Assembly: GCA_001574975.1 (NCBI GenBank)
Contig: KQ965834.1
Coordinates: forward strand, 1 to 64,000
Reading direction: 5' to 3'
From: Gonapodya prolifera JEL478
Taxonomy: Eukaryota > Monoblepharomycota > Monoblepharidomycetes > Monoblepharidales > Gonapodyaceae
Length of the DNA: 64,000 bases
The notes below the pieces were generated by a model. The model ran no database searches. It saw only the letters and a program-made list of their open reading frames with translations, and had not been told where the DNA came from. A program made the position numbers and the translations under genes. Position 1 is the stretch's first letter. Each line of letters opens with the position of its first letter. Shown here in pieces: positions 1-10,939 of the stretch.

Positions 1-137
1 AAGGTTATCGGGTATATGAGGATTGTGGACGCGGCGTTGAAGGTGAGCCCCAGACAGACTTTACTGAATACTGATCAAATAGCTTATCGATAATTGGGTC
101 TGATGCTTTTCACGTTCAGGCTAGGAAGGACAAGTAG
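1..137 (+). CDS. C-terminal end of an unidentified gene (partial)
   Basis: Bases 1-42 read as an open exon ending in ...VDAALK. A GT-AG intron follows (43-119), and a last short exon (120-137) encodes ARKDK and a TAG stop. The splice sites (gtgagc and ttcag) fit the other introns in this window and the frame is kept. Too little protein remains to name the gene, whose body lies to the left of the window. Confidence 0.5.
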
Positions 138-708
138 TTGATGAAGCAATTAAAGCTTTATCTTTTTTGTGAATTGATGACAATAATAGTTTGTAGCGGA
201 AGTCAGTAATTGGTTTGAAAGGACCCTTCGTGGGTTTGCAAAAGTTGTCAGTCGAATCTTTATCGTCTCCCCTTCGGGATGATCCCTCACGTGGCAGTGA
301 TTGACTCTTCCGTCAATCTTTGGTTTCAAACGTTTCCGAGTGGTTTATTCTGTGGTTTCTGGTACTGCATGGACCTATCGTGGTAGGGACGTGCAGCGGG
401 CGTGACGACAACTGAATTACTGATATTTTCATTATGCACTATAAGTAAAAATATTCGTCTCATTTATATGTATCTAAGTCACTCAGACGGTATGTCAGCA
501 CTTGCCGGGCCCCCGCTGTTATTCTAAGCTATCTGAAAAGAAAGTCCTCCACCATTGAGCTAAACGTTCAAATAATGTACGCAGAAATGGCGAAAGAACG
601 GTCAGTCTTAGTCTTCATTGGCCGCGTACCCCTAGGATTAGCACGAAACAATCGCAGACTATTTGTCTTCGCGTGACAAATAGTCTGAGATAATTCACTG
701 GTCTTGGA
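138..708. other. Intergenic stretch, no gene seen
   Basis: No open frame with coding character was found on either strand. The only notable item is the strong inverted repeat at 655-687, listed separately. An isolated tRNA A-box-like string near 552-566 on the minus strand has no matching arms. Confidence 0.5.
655..687. terminator. Perfect 13-bp inverted repeat (hairpin)
   Basis: Arms CAGACTATTTGTC (655-667) and GACAAATAGTCTG (675-687) pair perfectly around a 7-nt loop. It lies about 20 bases past the stop of the minus-strand gene ending at 709, so a role in 3' end formation or RNA stability is possible. That role is inference; the repeat itself is read directly. Confidence 0.45.
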
Positions 709-1761
709 TCAAAGTCTGCCAACCGCTCTGTTGAGTTCCAGGCAAAGCCCAACAATCGAAGGTTTGGCACTTTGCGGACGTTTCTGTGCAATTATATCCA
801 CAAGTCTTTTTGCCAATGGGTCATAGTCCAGCAACCCATGTACCTCAAGTATACGCAGGTTGTCCAAGGCTAAAAGCAGCTCTGCAATTGAGAAGACGGA
901 TGGTACTGTTTCCATATTTGGATAAAAAAATTCCAGGGCATGCCGTTCCGAGCATCACGAATGATCCTGGATTTGAAGCTGGCAAGTGAACATCATTTCT
1001 AGTCAGCGAGGTTATTCCAGAGCCCACAACATTCAACAGGCCAATAAGCTGAGGGAAGCATTCTGGCGTGTGGGGGCAAATCTCCACAATCCTCAGGGCT
1101 GTGAGATGCCTGAAGCTTTCCGCCATCACCATCGTAGGAAGAATTGTATTGTAAGTGCAACTGGCGCAATGCAGTATGGTACCAATTTGATTGTATATGC
1201 GAAAGTCCATCCCAAGGTCATCACTTTCGTTGAATGTAAGGATCAGACTTTCAAGGGTGGTGGTAACTTTCCCAAGATGGGAATCAGGTGTGGAGGAAGG
1301 GATTCTCTACAAGTAAATTTGAAACTGTTCAGGGCTGTCCGATGAACGTAAGTTGCTGTTTTGCTGATCGAAGAGGCATTGTCCAGCTCATTAACCTCAA
1401 CGCGTTGAGCTTCAGTTTTTGCAGTTTTTTGAAGCCCAAGATCTGCTGCATGAGAACACTGGAAATGGTGCCACTCAGGGAAAGCTCCATGAATTTCTGT
1501 CTGGGAAAGAGCAAGATGCTCGGTAACTGAGTACACGTCCAAAGTTTCCAACCGCGGCGCACTATTGATCAATTTGTTGACTATACAAATGGAGGAATTG
1601 GCGATTCCAAAGCGGAAATATAAGAAATCGGTACCCACTTGGCTAAAGCTGCATTCGCGAGTCGGAATACCCTCGAAGGAAGCGACACACAAAACTCCAA
1701 ACTTCCGGGGTAAGACGACCAATCCCTGTCGGTGCACATTGTCCAGCAGTTTCTCGTTCAT
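709..1761 (-). CDS. Hypothetical LRR-like protein, several exons or decayed
   Basis: Three overlapping minus-strand frames carry protein-like sequence with leucine-rich spacing such as LETLDVYSVTEHLAL, FRHLTALRIVEICP and LDNLRILEVHGLLDYD. This recalls the C-terminal LRR part of fungal F-box/LRR proteins. The last frame ends in ELNRAVGRL and a stop at 709. I could not fix the exon junctions or find a clear F-box upstream, so the gene may be spliced, truncated or a pseudogene. No function is assigned. Confidence 0.3.
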
Positions 1762-2359
1762 TGGGCCTTGAGTTATCGTCGGGCGTCCGGCGCCTCTTCT
1801 GGGTTGCGGAAGTCATTGGGGCGCAAGTTCAAATCAAAGATGCGGTCCAGAAATTTTCCGAAGTGCCGTTCCAGGCCACACACTTCCAAACTCAATTTGT
1901 GCAAATAAACGCACTCTGCAGAGAGAAAGGCCTCATCGACGGAACAGGGTATCTACGAGCTCATATCTTAAAACCACGTGGTCGTCCGATTTAGGAATTT
2001 AAAACATAGCTCGACCAGAAGCAAACACAATAATTATGAAGTTTTCCGATGTTCCTCGAGAACGGAAGTTTGAGTGATACAAGATAATGCCAAAACTGCC
2101 CATGCACATGTGTTTGCTGCGCACCATTCTGAAAATTCGAATATCCTTGAAGTTGTGGCTGCGCACCGCTGCGGGATCACTGCAAACGTGAGCATCGAAG
2201 AAGGCACCTCCAAAGTCTTCGAATCTAGCACTTTTGTCGATCTCCGCCTGACATCACTCGCCCATCCCTGTTCCCAGTCAAAAGCGGGTCTCCTCGCCGT
2301 AACCGTCAGCAACTTCTCACGCTGCCAAGGTAGGCTATTCCCACCCAAACACCTGAGCA

Positions 2360-3934
2360 ATGGATTCTGACTCCATCGAGTGGGAAGCTCTCCTGGACCA
2401 ATTGTGCCAACCGGATCACCTTGACTCGAACATGCCCCCCGCCGTTCGTGCAAACTCTATGCATGTCCCTGCAAAGACCGCCAAGAGTCCTCGAGTAGCG
2501 TTTTGCCTTGCAGCAGCCGCTCTCGCTATCAAATCCATCCCAGATAAGAAGACAAATGCCGACGCTGCCCCCACTCCTCCCCCGAGTGAGTTGGACTTGG
2601 ATTCACAGTGGCTATGGTCACTGGACAGTCATACGTTTTTTGAACTTGACTCGTGGCCAGAGGTGGTCACTACGGACCAGCAAATATCGTCAGATGTGGT
2701 TTCATCTGATCAGCAAGTAACAGCGGAAGTGGATTTGGACACTCTACTTAACGGCCTGACCGCTGAGGGTGAGAATGTGTGGTCGTTTGAGCCCGATTAC
2801 ATGGTTCCACTATCATTCGACGTGGATTTTATGGATACAGTCAACACTCAAGCGACTCCGGCGCTGCACAGCGACGACACTCCCGACGCACATGCTCAAC
2901 ACGACGAGTTCGAAGCATGGACTGTCGACTCTGACGACGGAGAGGAGGCCAGTGCCGCCAATGGTCAGGATTCCCCTCCAGTGCCGGATCATTCTCCTAC
3001 GACAGCCTTGGCAGCCTCCCTAGTACCCCAATGTGAGCTTTCCATCCAATCAGAATGGCTGCTTGACGACGGGTTCGTCTCATCCCCGTTTACGGCCCTC
3101 GCAGCGTTCGATTCGTATTATGATTTGACCATAGCGGAGTGCGAGACACTGGAAGACGAAGAGACCTTGCAAGATCTCGCCGTGGAGGATTGCGAAGTTC
3201 AGGAAGTATCCCAACAACACGAGCCGGACGCTGAGCGTGAAAGCATCCAGGTCTTTAAAATATTCCAGTCCGGATCCGAAGTACGACCCCATCCGGATTC
3301 AGCATCACTCAGTCTGGCCAACCCACCTCTGGACTATCCGACGCCTGCTTCGTCATCCGACCGCTTCTCGGCTGAACCCGACGGAACCATTAGCGGCATT
3401 AGTCTGCAGGATATATCACCATCTCTCGCTTCCTCTCCTCCGTCGGACGTCTTGGAAAAGCGCGTACGATTACCCACACCCCCCGTCCCCGAAATTGTTT
3501 CAGAAGTCGAGGAGGAATTCGTCAAATCATTTATTTGTCGCGCTGGGAGCCAAAAGGGACCCACCTCGAGTTGGATATGCACATTCCCTGATTGCAACAA
3601 GACCTTCACTCGCCGATACAATTGCGAGACGCACACCAGAACACACATTGATGTTCGCCGATTCGCGTGCACGGTGAAATGCCCTCGATCGGGAATGCAA
3701 TGCGAGGCGAAGTTTGCACGATCACACGACATGAGGCGGCATATTGTGTCAGTGCATGGCGAAGGAGCAAAGCCTTGGTTGTGTCGGTGTACTGAGTGTC
3801 TCGTGGAAATCGCATCCGAGAATGCAAACAAAAGGAAAAATAAGGACACTGACGATGAGGAGGTTGGAGGCGGTCCGATGAGGAAGAAGGGGAGGCCGAA
3901 AGGGAGGAAGAACAAGGGAGCAGTGGTTGCTTGA
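2360..3934 (+). CDS. C2H2 zinc-finger transcription factor, single exon, 524 aa
   Basis: A long intronless frame. The first ~390 residues are acidic and rich in Ser, Pro and Asp, as in an activation region. Near residues 405-475 lie C2H2 zinc fingers: WICTFPDCNKTFTRRYNCETHTRTH is classical, followed by a longer CTVKCPRSGMQCEAKFARSHDMRRHIVSVH unit. The end is basic, with KKGRPKGRKNKG resembling an AT-hook or nuclear localisation signal. A nuclear DNA-binding regulator is likely; target genes cannot be read from the sequence. The start is the first ATG of the frame. Confidence 0.8.
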   Translation: MDSDSIEWEALLDQLCQPDHLDSNMPPAVRANSMHVPAKTAKSPRVAFCLAAAALAIKSIPDKKTNADAAPTPPPSELDLDSQWLWSLDSHTFFELDSWPEVVTTDQQISSDVVSSDQQVTAEVDLDTLLNGLTAEGENVWSFEPDYMVPLSFDVDFMDTVNTQATPALHSDDTPDAHAQHDEFEAWTVDSDDGEEASAANGQDSPPVPDHSPTTALAASLVPQCELSIQSEWLLDDGFVSSPFTALAAFDSYYDLTIAECETLEDEETLQDLAVEDCEVQEVSQQHEPDAERESIQVFKIFQSGSEVRPHPDSASLSLANPPLDYPTPASSSDRFSAEPDGTISGISLQDISPSLASSPPSDVLEKRVRLPTPPVPEIVSEVEEEFVKSFICRAGSQKGPTSSWICTFPDCNKTFTRRYNCETHTRTHIDVRRFACTVKCPRSGMQCEAKFARSHDMRRHIVSVHGEGAKPWLCRCTECLVEIASENANKRKNKDTDDEEVGGGPMRKKGRPKGRKNKGAVVA

Positions 3935-4659
3935 ATGGGTTGGCACTTGCGAGGGGATCGATAATTCCCATCATCGGGCCTCTCCCCTTTATATCATTGC
4001 CACGGACAGAATACGCTCTCTTATCGTTTCCACCAGGCCTAAGTGAACTTTTCTTCATGCTCCGAACGCGGTGGCAGTTTAACACTCGCCTTACACTTTT
4101 CGCGAGCTGTCCCATCCCTTACAGGGTCGTCGTTCTGGTGCCACTTGGCCTGTTCCTAACTCATACCCACTTGGTGATGTATTATAAATCGGGTAAAACT
4201 TTCACGGTGAATCGAGCCTGGTCGGAATGCGTGCGTGATGAGTGTGAGTAGGATAGGCCAAACGGAGTTCGGATTGTCCTCTATTGACACTTTTACATTG
4301 CGCTTCTCGGTGCGCACGCCTTGGCGGGGGTGGTGACGTTTAATTTTTTGTAAATAATTCGGACCCTTTAGCATGGGGTTTGTGGTAAGAATGGGGTAAG
4401 ATTTATTTTTCTGCTGTTAGAATACACATCTCTACACTTCTTCTTCACCTTGAAAGTGCAATGCCTTTATTGTTCGCTCCGCAAGATCACTTGCCCATTT
4501 ACAACTTTACAAGTAGTTGGGCTTGGTTCCAACGCAAAATATCTCCAGGTCAGAGTTACTGACTACGCCAGCACAGAAATTAGTGTGACGACGATAGACA
4601 ACGACAACTGCTTCGAGGGCGCCCTTTACTGAAGGCTAAAAGACGTTGCTACTTTCGAC
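3935..4659. other. Intergenic region between convergent genes
   Basis: It separates the C2H2 factor (+) from the F-box gene (-), so it should hold two 3' untranslated regions. No supported coding frame, RNA gene or repeat was seen. Confidence 0.5.
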
Positions 4660-6244
4660 TCATACAATTTCAGACATGCTTCGACTGTCTTTTACGGACC
4701 CCTTCCACCACACAAATGTTCCCTGAGCAGCACCTCCGGGAGATCCCCATACTCCTGCAATTCCACATGGCAATACCACTCCTTCATAGAGCCACATGTG
4801 CCTCCTATACCGCTTCTCCACACGCACGGTCCCATCAGAGGCCACGTCCCCCACCATCGTATACGGGCCAATTCCGTCTTCACCTCCACCACGAATCAGA
4901 TAGCTTTGAATGGCATCCGGATGAGGAATGTTCCATTTCTCACACGAGCGGATGGAGAAAGACATCATTGGATCCATTTCGGGTTCAGTGAAGGCACGAT
5001 ACTGGTAGAAGCCCTGCCAGGTGCCTAAGATGCACATTGGAAGAGCGGAAATAAAGTCGTCGATGTGTAATGTGAGAAAACGTTGGATGTGGGGTGTACG
5101 ATTTGATGTCACGGCATGCTGGAACCGGGAAAACAGAGCAAGTAGTCGAAAGTCTTCAGATACAATAATTACAATACTGGTACCAACCTCCTCCGAGTGG
5201 TCGCGGACCGTCGCAATCGCATCACGCCAAGTCCTCAATGCAACCCCTGAAAATTCCTCCGACACGATTCGGGTCATTGGGAGAGCGAAGGATTCCAACT
5301 GATCTTCACGCTGCGGTCCAGTGTACCCCATCATGTGCTGGAGCCACGTCCCAAAAGGGGAAGTATTTGGGGGAGCTTTGGATGCTGTGTTCGTTCGGCG
5401 AAGATGCACCACACGAAGCGCCGCAGCAGATGCCGCAAACAGTCGTACGACGGGGGACTTGGTGCGACCCCGTTTCACAAACTCGAGGAAGGAAAAGTCG
5501 ACATCCATGATGGCTCGAGGTGGGCAAACATGAATATCACCTGCTGCAGTCCGTGAAATGTTAAATAGCACCCTGATGCATCAACAGAGGTGCCAGAAAC
5601 TCACTTGAGACGTAAAGAAGAGCCAAGATCCCTAGCGACGCGCCTAGAGTAGGTCCCCAACTCATTAGGAATCTCTCACGGATAGTGGGTTCCTCTGCTC
5701 TGGCATCTCTTTCGGTTCCTTCGCTGCCAATATCAGGAAGATTCTGGCCATACTGAGAGCATCTTACCACTGCCTCAACAGCAATATCAGCAATGGAGGA
5801 TTCCGTGGCCGTCTTTGCGGAACCGAACAAGAATTCAATGTTTCGACTCCCGCAGGCTGTTTCGGCCGCCATATCGACAAGGTTTGCAATCTGCACAACT
5901 GACAGTGATTCTACGTCCATAAGGATGGCTTTTCTCAGTGCGTATCTGTCGTGAAACATCCGGAAAACTGGGGACAGCGCTCGCCAAGGGTGGGAGTCGA
6001 CACTTTCTGCTCCGATCGCAGCCTCGGAGGCATCCACGCCAGAGATTCCTTCAAGAAGGATACTGAGAGACTCTAACGTGGGCTCAGTATCGAAAACAGT
6101 CGTCCAGATGCCCCGATAGATTCTGCTGAGGTTTGACTCGATCTTTGAACGAATGCAGTGGCTCGTCTGCACGAGGTGGAGGATATCAGACGCGGAAAGC
6201 CGCGATGCCACGTTTGCGATGAGCTCGCTGGGCAGCTCGTTCAT
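4660..6244 (-). CDS. F-box protein with C-terminal beta-rich domain, 506 aa
   Basis: Two exons: 6244-5605 and 5540-4660. Donor gtgagt and acceptor ctgcag keep the frame (640 + 881 nt = 507 codons including the stop). The protein starts MNELPSELIANVASRLSASDILHL, an F-box expected to bind Skp1 in an SCF ubiquitin ligase. The middle holds a hydrophobic stretch (LGASLGILALLYVSS). The C-terminal ~200 residues contain GTWQGFYQYRAF, DGIGPYTMVGDV and GIAGVWGSPGGAAQGTFVWW, a pattern I associate with the lipocalin-like domain of some fungal F-box proteins. An in-frame ATG at 6319 is possible, but the F-box begins at 6244. The substrate is unknown. Confidence 0.75.
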
Positions 6245-6474
6245 TGGAATTGCGTGGTGAGAGAACCCAGCCAACCAACCCCGGACCGCTTCTCGCCTGA
6301 AGGGAACTTGCTCCCTCAAGGTCGTTCCTGGAGAAAGGCACCAACAATCGTCATTACGATATTCTTACGGAAGATACGGGAGCGTTTATTTTCAGAAGTC
6401 CCTCTTCATTTGCCCGATGTCGATTATCAAACTCTATCTCTTGTTCCAAACACGTTTGTACACCGATGATCTCA

Positions 6475-7836
6475 CTATGCAAAGTAAACGGGATTCGGTT
6501 TGTAAAGGTAAAATCTGTCTCCCTCGGTATCAGCGACCTCTGCGTACGATCCAACTGTGCACAAGACGGCGAAGGAAATGCTTAGTGATCACAACTACGC
6601 ACCACTACGGAAAAGTCAGATTTCTCTCACTTTGGGCATGAATGAGAGTTTCACTCGTTATCACCTCTCCTCCATTCTCCTTGACAACTGCTTGTGATTT
6701 CGCAATATCTGGTGTTGTGAAGTACAAGTTGATGTTCGAGCTGGTCGGAGGGACTTGTCTTGGCTCCTTTCCCGCAGGTGCTAGCCGATCTGTGAACCAC
6801 ACAACAAATTTTTGCAAAGGGAGACCACTTGCTGTGGAGGAGGAAGGCCGGAGTCACGGAAGGTCAGCCACGAAATGTAAAAGCCACCAACGAATTATAT
6901 CTTCATCAACTCACGTGTGATATCACCATCCTTTCCCTCAGGATACCAAAATAGCTTTGCGAACGCCTTCCACTCCTGCATTTTTAAGTCGAACAGCTTC
7001 TCGTAGAACAATTGCTTGCGTGGTGGGTCATCGCACGGGAGCTTGATAGTGACGATGGGCGAGCCGTCGCCTGGCGCAAACAACCCCATAGATTGAGCCA
7101 ACGAGGTTGCTTGAGCGTCGGTGGATGGGAGCTCGTGTAGGAAGAGGTGGTTTCCTTCGGAGTCGGTGAACTCTGCGTCGAAGGAAACTATATAGAATGT
7201 CTGTGAAAGTCCAGTTAAGTAGATGGAAATGCAGCACATTGTCATACCTATAGGGGCGTTTGGAATCTGTGCGAGAAGCGAATGAGCAGGAAAGGAAAGA
7301 AACGATTCAATGAATCCATGAAGGTTTTGCTCGAACACATGTCATCGAGTACCCACCTCTCTCCTCTCCCTGACCACCTTCCCTCCATGAGCCACAACCT
7401 TCTCCAAGGTTGCAAGGATATCTTGGACTGCAATGTTGATCTGAGGGCCTCCCCAAGCGCCATCTTCTGCCTTCGAGGGATAGAAGCTTCCACCAAGCAG
7501 GTGAGTCCCTGAAGGCGAATGTTAGCAAAAAGGAGCATCAATCGCGTTAGACAGGCTGCTCTACCTTCTGTCTTCTTGGGATTTGTCGGGGACCAAAGCC
7601 TAAAGTCCGAGCTGACTGTCTCCCGAATGTGCCAACCGAAGACCGCTGCGTAGAAAGCGCAGGCGCGCGAGAGATCCTAGCAGCATGAGATTGATGCGGC
7701 GGCGGCGGCGATAGTCGTGAAATCGCAAACCACAGTACGTATATTCCCCTCGAGTGATCGTCGATGGCAACAAACATACCTTGACGGGGATTTCCACGTG
7801 GCGAATGATTCCCAAGGACGTTTCGGGTCCAGTCAT
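6475..7836 (-). CDS. Tandem VOC (glyoxalase/dioxygenase-fold) protein
   Basis: It starts MTGPETSLGIIRHVEIPVKD with the family pattern LSRACAFYAAVFGWHI, then GGSFYPSKAEDGAWGGPQINIAV. A second module contains LQKFVVWFTDR, INLYFTTPDIAKSQAVVKENGGEVI and the closing strand SYAEVADTEGDRFYLYKPN. Two VOC units suggest a monomer folding as a paired-domain metal site. At least four introns are needed. The last one removes about 90 bases before ...SYAEV and is supported by a gtgaga donor and an acag acceptor. The stop is TAG at 6475. VOC proteins include glyoxalase I, fosfomycin-resistance-like and ring-cleavage enzymes; I cannot pick a substrate. Confidence 0.65.
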
Positions 7837-8380
7837 GATTGTCGATCGAACACTATTGAATCCTGACGAGTCGTGTGGGGAACTTTATATTCGGGTTCGT
7901 TCATTGGCCTTCGGCTGCGTGCGTTCCGCACCTGAGGCCACGGCGACCGTAGAGCGGAAGAGTGCAGTGGATATGAACAGAAGCCATCGTATTGGGTCTA
8001 AAAGATCTACCACTATTAGTGTTTTGGAAATGCGGTGCGATGTTCGTTGTAATGGGCCCAATCACGGCCTGGTCCTCTTGCAATCCCATTCCTTCCTCTG
8101 AAGTGAAATTATGCGAGAGTATCTGGTGTTGTATACCTCCAAATACGGTCTACATTAACTTCGACTGCTGATTATTCGTGTTGATCTTTCGTCACCACAT
8201 CCCACAACCCGACGGGATTAGAGACATCTTGAGTGTTTGTGTGGTCCGCAAATAACAATTTCCGTAGGGAATATGGCCGGGTTGTCAAGGCAACCGACTG
8301 GCGGTAAGATGGTGAATGATCTCATAGCAAGTAACTTGAGACAGATCACCAGCCCAGAAATATCGGGCCAGCGAATGCTC

Positions 8381-9188
8381 ATACCCGCCCTGCTATCCAC
8401 CTGTCCACTTCACCTTCTGCCTTGGGCCACACAGTCTCGTCGAGCACTTCCAGTTCTTTATGAGAGAACTTTGCCAGCACGTAACTCGAAACGTCGGCGG
8501 GGCTGTTCGAAGGAGGGCGGGAGATGCCGATTCTGAGGCGGGGGAAGGACTGAGATGAAGACGAATAGGAGAGAAAGTGATAGGATCAACTGTTTTAACT
8601 TGGAGGTTGCCGCAAAGAAGAGGTGACCCTTACGTCCAGTCCAAGGTGTCCAATTACAGACTTGATACCGTTGTGGCCCCTGTAGAAAAACGGTCAAGCT
8701 CAAAGATCGCCTTCAGCTCACAGCCAGACGTCGACGTACCCTGACGAACCACCCGTTTTCATCGAAACCTTCCCCAATTCACGGTCCATCTCGTCGTGAA
8801 CAATCAACACGTTCTTTTCCCATCCCGGTCCGTGCCGCTTCGAGTCCAGCCTGCAATCCATTTTCCCGACACTGCGTCCGCTTTCGTTCATGAATTCGCG
8901 GTGCTTGAAGAGCGTTACTTCGACCTGAGCGTTCGGCCTTTGCGATATCGAACTGGTGTAAGAGGATATCCACCCCCAACAGAAGAATCGAGCGTCCACT
9001 GAGAGGCGGGGTGTCCGGTGCGGAAGTGGTCCACGAACATTTGTCGGACGCTGTGGCGAGTGTTGGGGAAGGTGTAGTTGCCGAGACCAACGATCTGGGT
9101 GCGTGGTGACAAAAGATGGGGGATGCTAGTGAAGATCGCGCAATGCTGGAGGAATCCGATGGGAAACACTCACGAGAAAGCGCTTCAT
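8381..9188 (-). CDS. Peptidyl-tRNA hydrolase, PTH1 family
   Basis: The enzyme frees stalled peptides from tRNA. Exon 1 (9188-9174) encodes MKRFL and joins exon 2 at 9094 to give MKRFLIVGLGNYTFPNTRHSV, the family signature with the catalytic His and the conserved Asn. Later pieces include VTLFKHREFMNESGRSV (the FMN...SG motif), VLIVHDEMDRELGKVSMKTGGSS (the HDE/D-LG-K-GGS motif) and the end RIGISRPPSNSPADVSSYVLAKFS. The middle junctions near 8700 and 8930-9010 were not resolved exactly. An Arg follows the HSV motif where Gly is usual. In fungi this family can act in cytosol or mitochondria. Confidence 0.8.
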
Positions 9189-9779
9189 TGGGCGGCGACG
9201 TGGTGTTTTAGAGATCCGGATGAAATCGACCTGCTAAACCGCAACTGGAGGGGTCAACAAACACTTCAAAAACCATCGCAGGGTGTTAGTACCTCTTCGT
9301 CATTTGAACTCGCGCCCAAAGACTCTCGCAAACCTGAGGAGGCGAGGTACGCCAGACGATAACGCAAGGAATAATGAAGGGGAACTGCTGGACGACTCGC
9401 CACGACAAAGATTCGTCGACTTCCCCCGAAGTTTGTAAGTTCGTTTGCATGCCGCTTCCTACTGGGGTATCCAGACCTTGCGAATTTTGCACCTTCCGTC
9501 CACACAATTGAAGTCTCTCTGTCCAATCCGTCGGGCTAGTGAACGAATGAAAGCCGGGCGATTACCAAGAAATGCGCCAAGCAGTATGCACAGATAAGGC
9601 GATAAGGGGGTCGACCAGACCTTATCTCGCGACTCAGGAGCGTATCATCGACCTGGCGGTCGCTTTCTCTGTGGCTGAGAACACATTCGCAATCGGTGCG
9701 GAAGCGTTCGTCTCTCAGACAGTACCAAGGAACAGAATCACAACGCACTCTCTCGCCTGACCAAAATGATTTTCCGCGG
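9189..9779. other. Unassigned stretch between PTH and the first Myb copy
   Basis: Short frames exist on both strands (for example + 9572-9760), but none has a recognisable domain. Part of it may be the 5' portion of the small convergent gene whose 3' part lies in the duplicated block at 9790-9980. It should also contain the PTH promoter. Confidence 0.3.
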
Positions 9780-9789
9780 TCTCCAGAAA

Positions 9790-9985
9790 CGATACAACCG
9801 CAACCTGGGAAACCAGCGGGGATGGGCATATCGATCAAACTCGAGGATGTCGAGAGGGTGATAGAACATGCGGAGAGCGAGACGAACGTACGCGTACGGT
9901 TTTGGTGATGAGTAGCGGGCGACGAGAAGTGGTTGTCTGCGTTCTTTGAGATCCGAACGGCAGTTAACTGGTGGCCCAAGCTTTA
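9790..9985 (+). other. Fragment of a small convergent gene, copy 1
   Basis: Plus-strand codons GKPAGMGISIKLEDVERVIEHAESETNVRV align with GRPSGKIELENVKRAMEHTESGKTRA on the minus strand at 22587-22780. Copy 1 then meets stops where copy 2 continues to RKIERELLA, so this copy looks truncated or is coded differently. The protein family is not recognised. Confidence 0.35.
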
Positions 9986-10069
9986 ACTCGATTCGATGAG
10001 TCGTTCCACTTTTCGTCAAACAACGTCGAAGCAGTATTTACTATTTATCTTTTCGAGGTTTATCTACTT

Positions 10070-10936
10070 TTACAACTTTGGCGCCGCGGAAACACCCTTC
10101 CCTGTAGGTTTCGTCTTTCCCCCGGAAGATTGATTTTTGGGCTGCATCTTTATCTTTTGTTGAGAAGTGCTTCTCTCCTTCGTCGGTGATGGATCAGCCT
10201 TGCTCTCAGCCTCATCGTCCAATGCCGGCCCAACTTTCAGCTTCTCCGGCAGCTTCCCGGTTTTATATTCTCTCCAGGACCTCTCGGCCACGAGTCTGAT
10301 TGCAGCTGCTTGTGGCAAGTGCATTGATACCTCGGGGTAACGTCGAATGTTCCTCTTCGCGATACCAGTGTAGAGCTTCACCATGGCAAAGAAACGGCGC
10401 AGCATCATTGTTGTGAGGAGTTGCGGAGGAAGTTCTTCCCGCCTTTGTGCCAAGTCGACTTTTGCTGCATCCAGAATCGGCTTCAGTGACACGCCTGTCA
10501 GTGTCTTTCGTCCTCGCTTGTCGACTGGTGCAACCCTCATTAATGTTGTCATCAAAGTTTCCAGAGCCCGAACGCCTTTCTGCACCTCGTCCCACTCTGT
10601 AACAACCCATCGAGTCAGTTGTTCCTTATAGTGTCCCCACCGTGTGGAGCAGTCAGTCGGCCTTCTCCCAGGAAGGTAAGCCGCAATCAAGTCCCAATTT
10701 TGCGCACCGCGCAGCTCCACCCCTTTGGCAAGAATGTAATCTTCCTCAAGTGTCCATCGCAATGCACGTTTTGGGTCAACGCGAAAGACATCCACAGGTC
10801 CACCGGTGAGGGAGCTGCTTTCTTCACGCGAGCGTCCTTTTATGTGCTTTCGGTACGCTGTTTCGAGTGAGGTTTCACTCGGCGGCGGATCAAATACCCC
10901 CATTTTAGCGAAGCACAACATTTTGGACTTCCTCAC
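10070..10936 (-). CDS. Myb/SANT-like protein, copy 1, lacking the first repeat
   Basis: The 288-residue frame has one good Myb/SANT repeat, RWTLEEDYILAKGVEL...WDLIAAYLPGRRPTDCSTRWGHYKEQL, with conserved tryptophans. A family-specific block follows (VQKGVRALETLMTTLMR, LPPQLLTTMMLRRF, IRRYPEVSMH, SWREYKTGKL) and then a basic tail rich in Lys, Pro and Ser. Compared with the copy at 21285-22532, about 340 bases carrying the first repeat are missing. The joint lies just after codons for RKSKMLC and the frame stays open. A nuclear DNA-binding role is inferred from the domain. It may be a working short paralogue or one being lost. Confidence 0.7.
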   Translation of the reverse strand: MRKSKMLCFAKMGVFDPPPSETSLETAYRKHIKGRSREESSSLTGGPVDVFRVDPKRALRWTLEEDYILAKGVELRGAQNWDLIAAYLPGRRPTDCSTRWGHYKEQLTRWVVTEWDEVQKGVRALETLMTTLMRVAPVDKRGRKTLTGVSLKPILDAAKVDLAQRREELPPQLLTTMMLRRFFAMVKLYTGIAKRNIRRYPEVSMHLPQAAAIRLVAERSWREYKTGKLPEKLKVGPALDDEAESKADPSPTKERSTSQQKIKMQPKNQSSGGKTKPTGKGVSAAPKL

Positions 10937-10939
10937 ATG

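Noticed and set aside
545-580. Minus-strand string TAGCTCAATGGT resembling a tRNA A-box
   Set aside because: No matching D-arm, anticodon arm or GGTTCGA-type B-box follows within 60 bases, so it cannot fold as a tRNA.
2034-2453. Minus-strand frame of 139 codons overlapping the start of the C2H2 factor
   Set aside because: It opposes a clearly coding frame and has no domain; it is a shadow frame.
3331-3915. Minus-strand frames opposite the zinc-finger region rich in Phe and Ser
   Set aside because: They mirror the acidic and Lys/Arg-rich sense codons; no domain.
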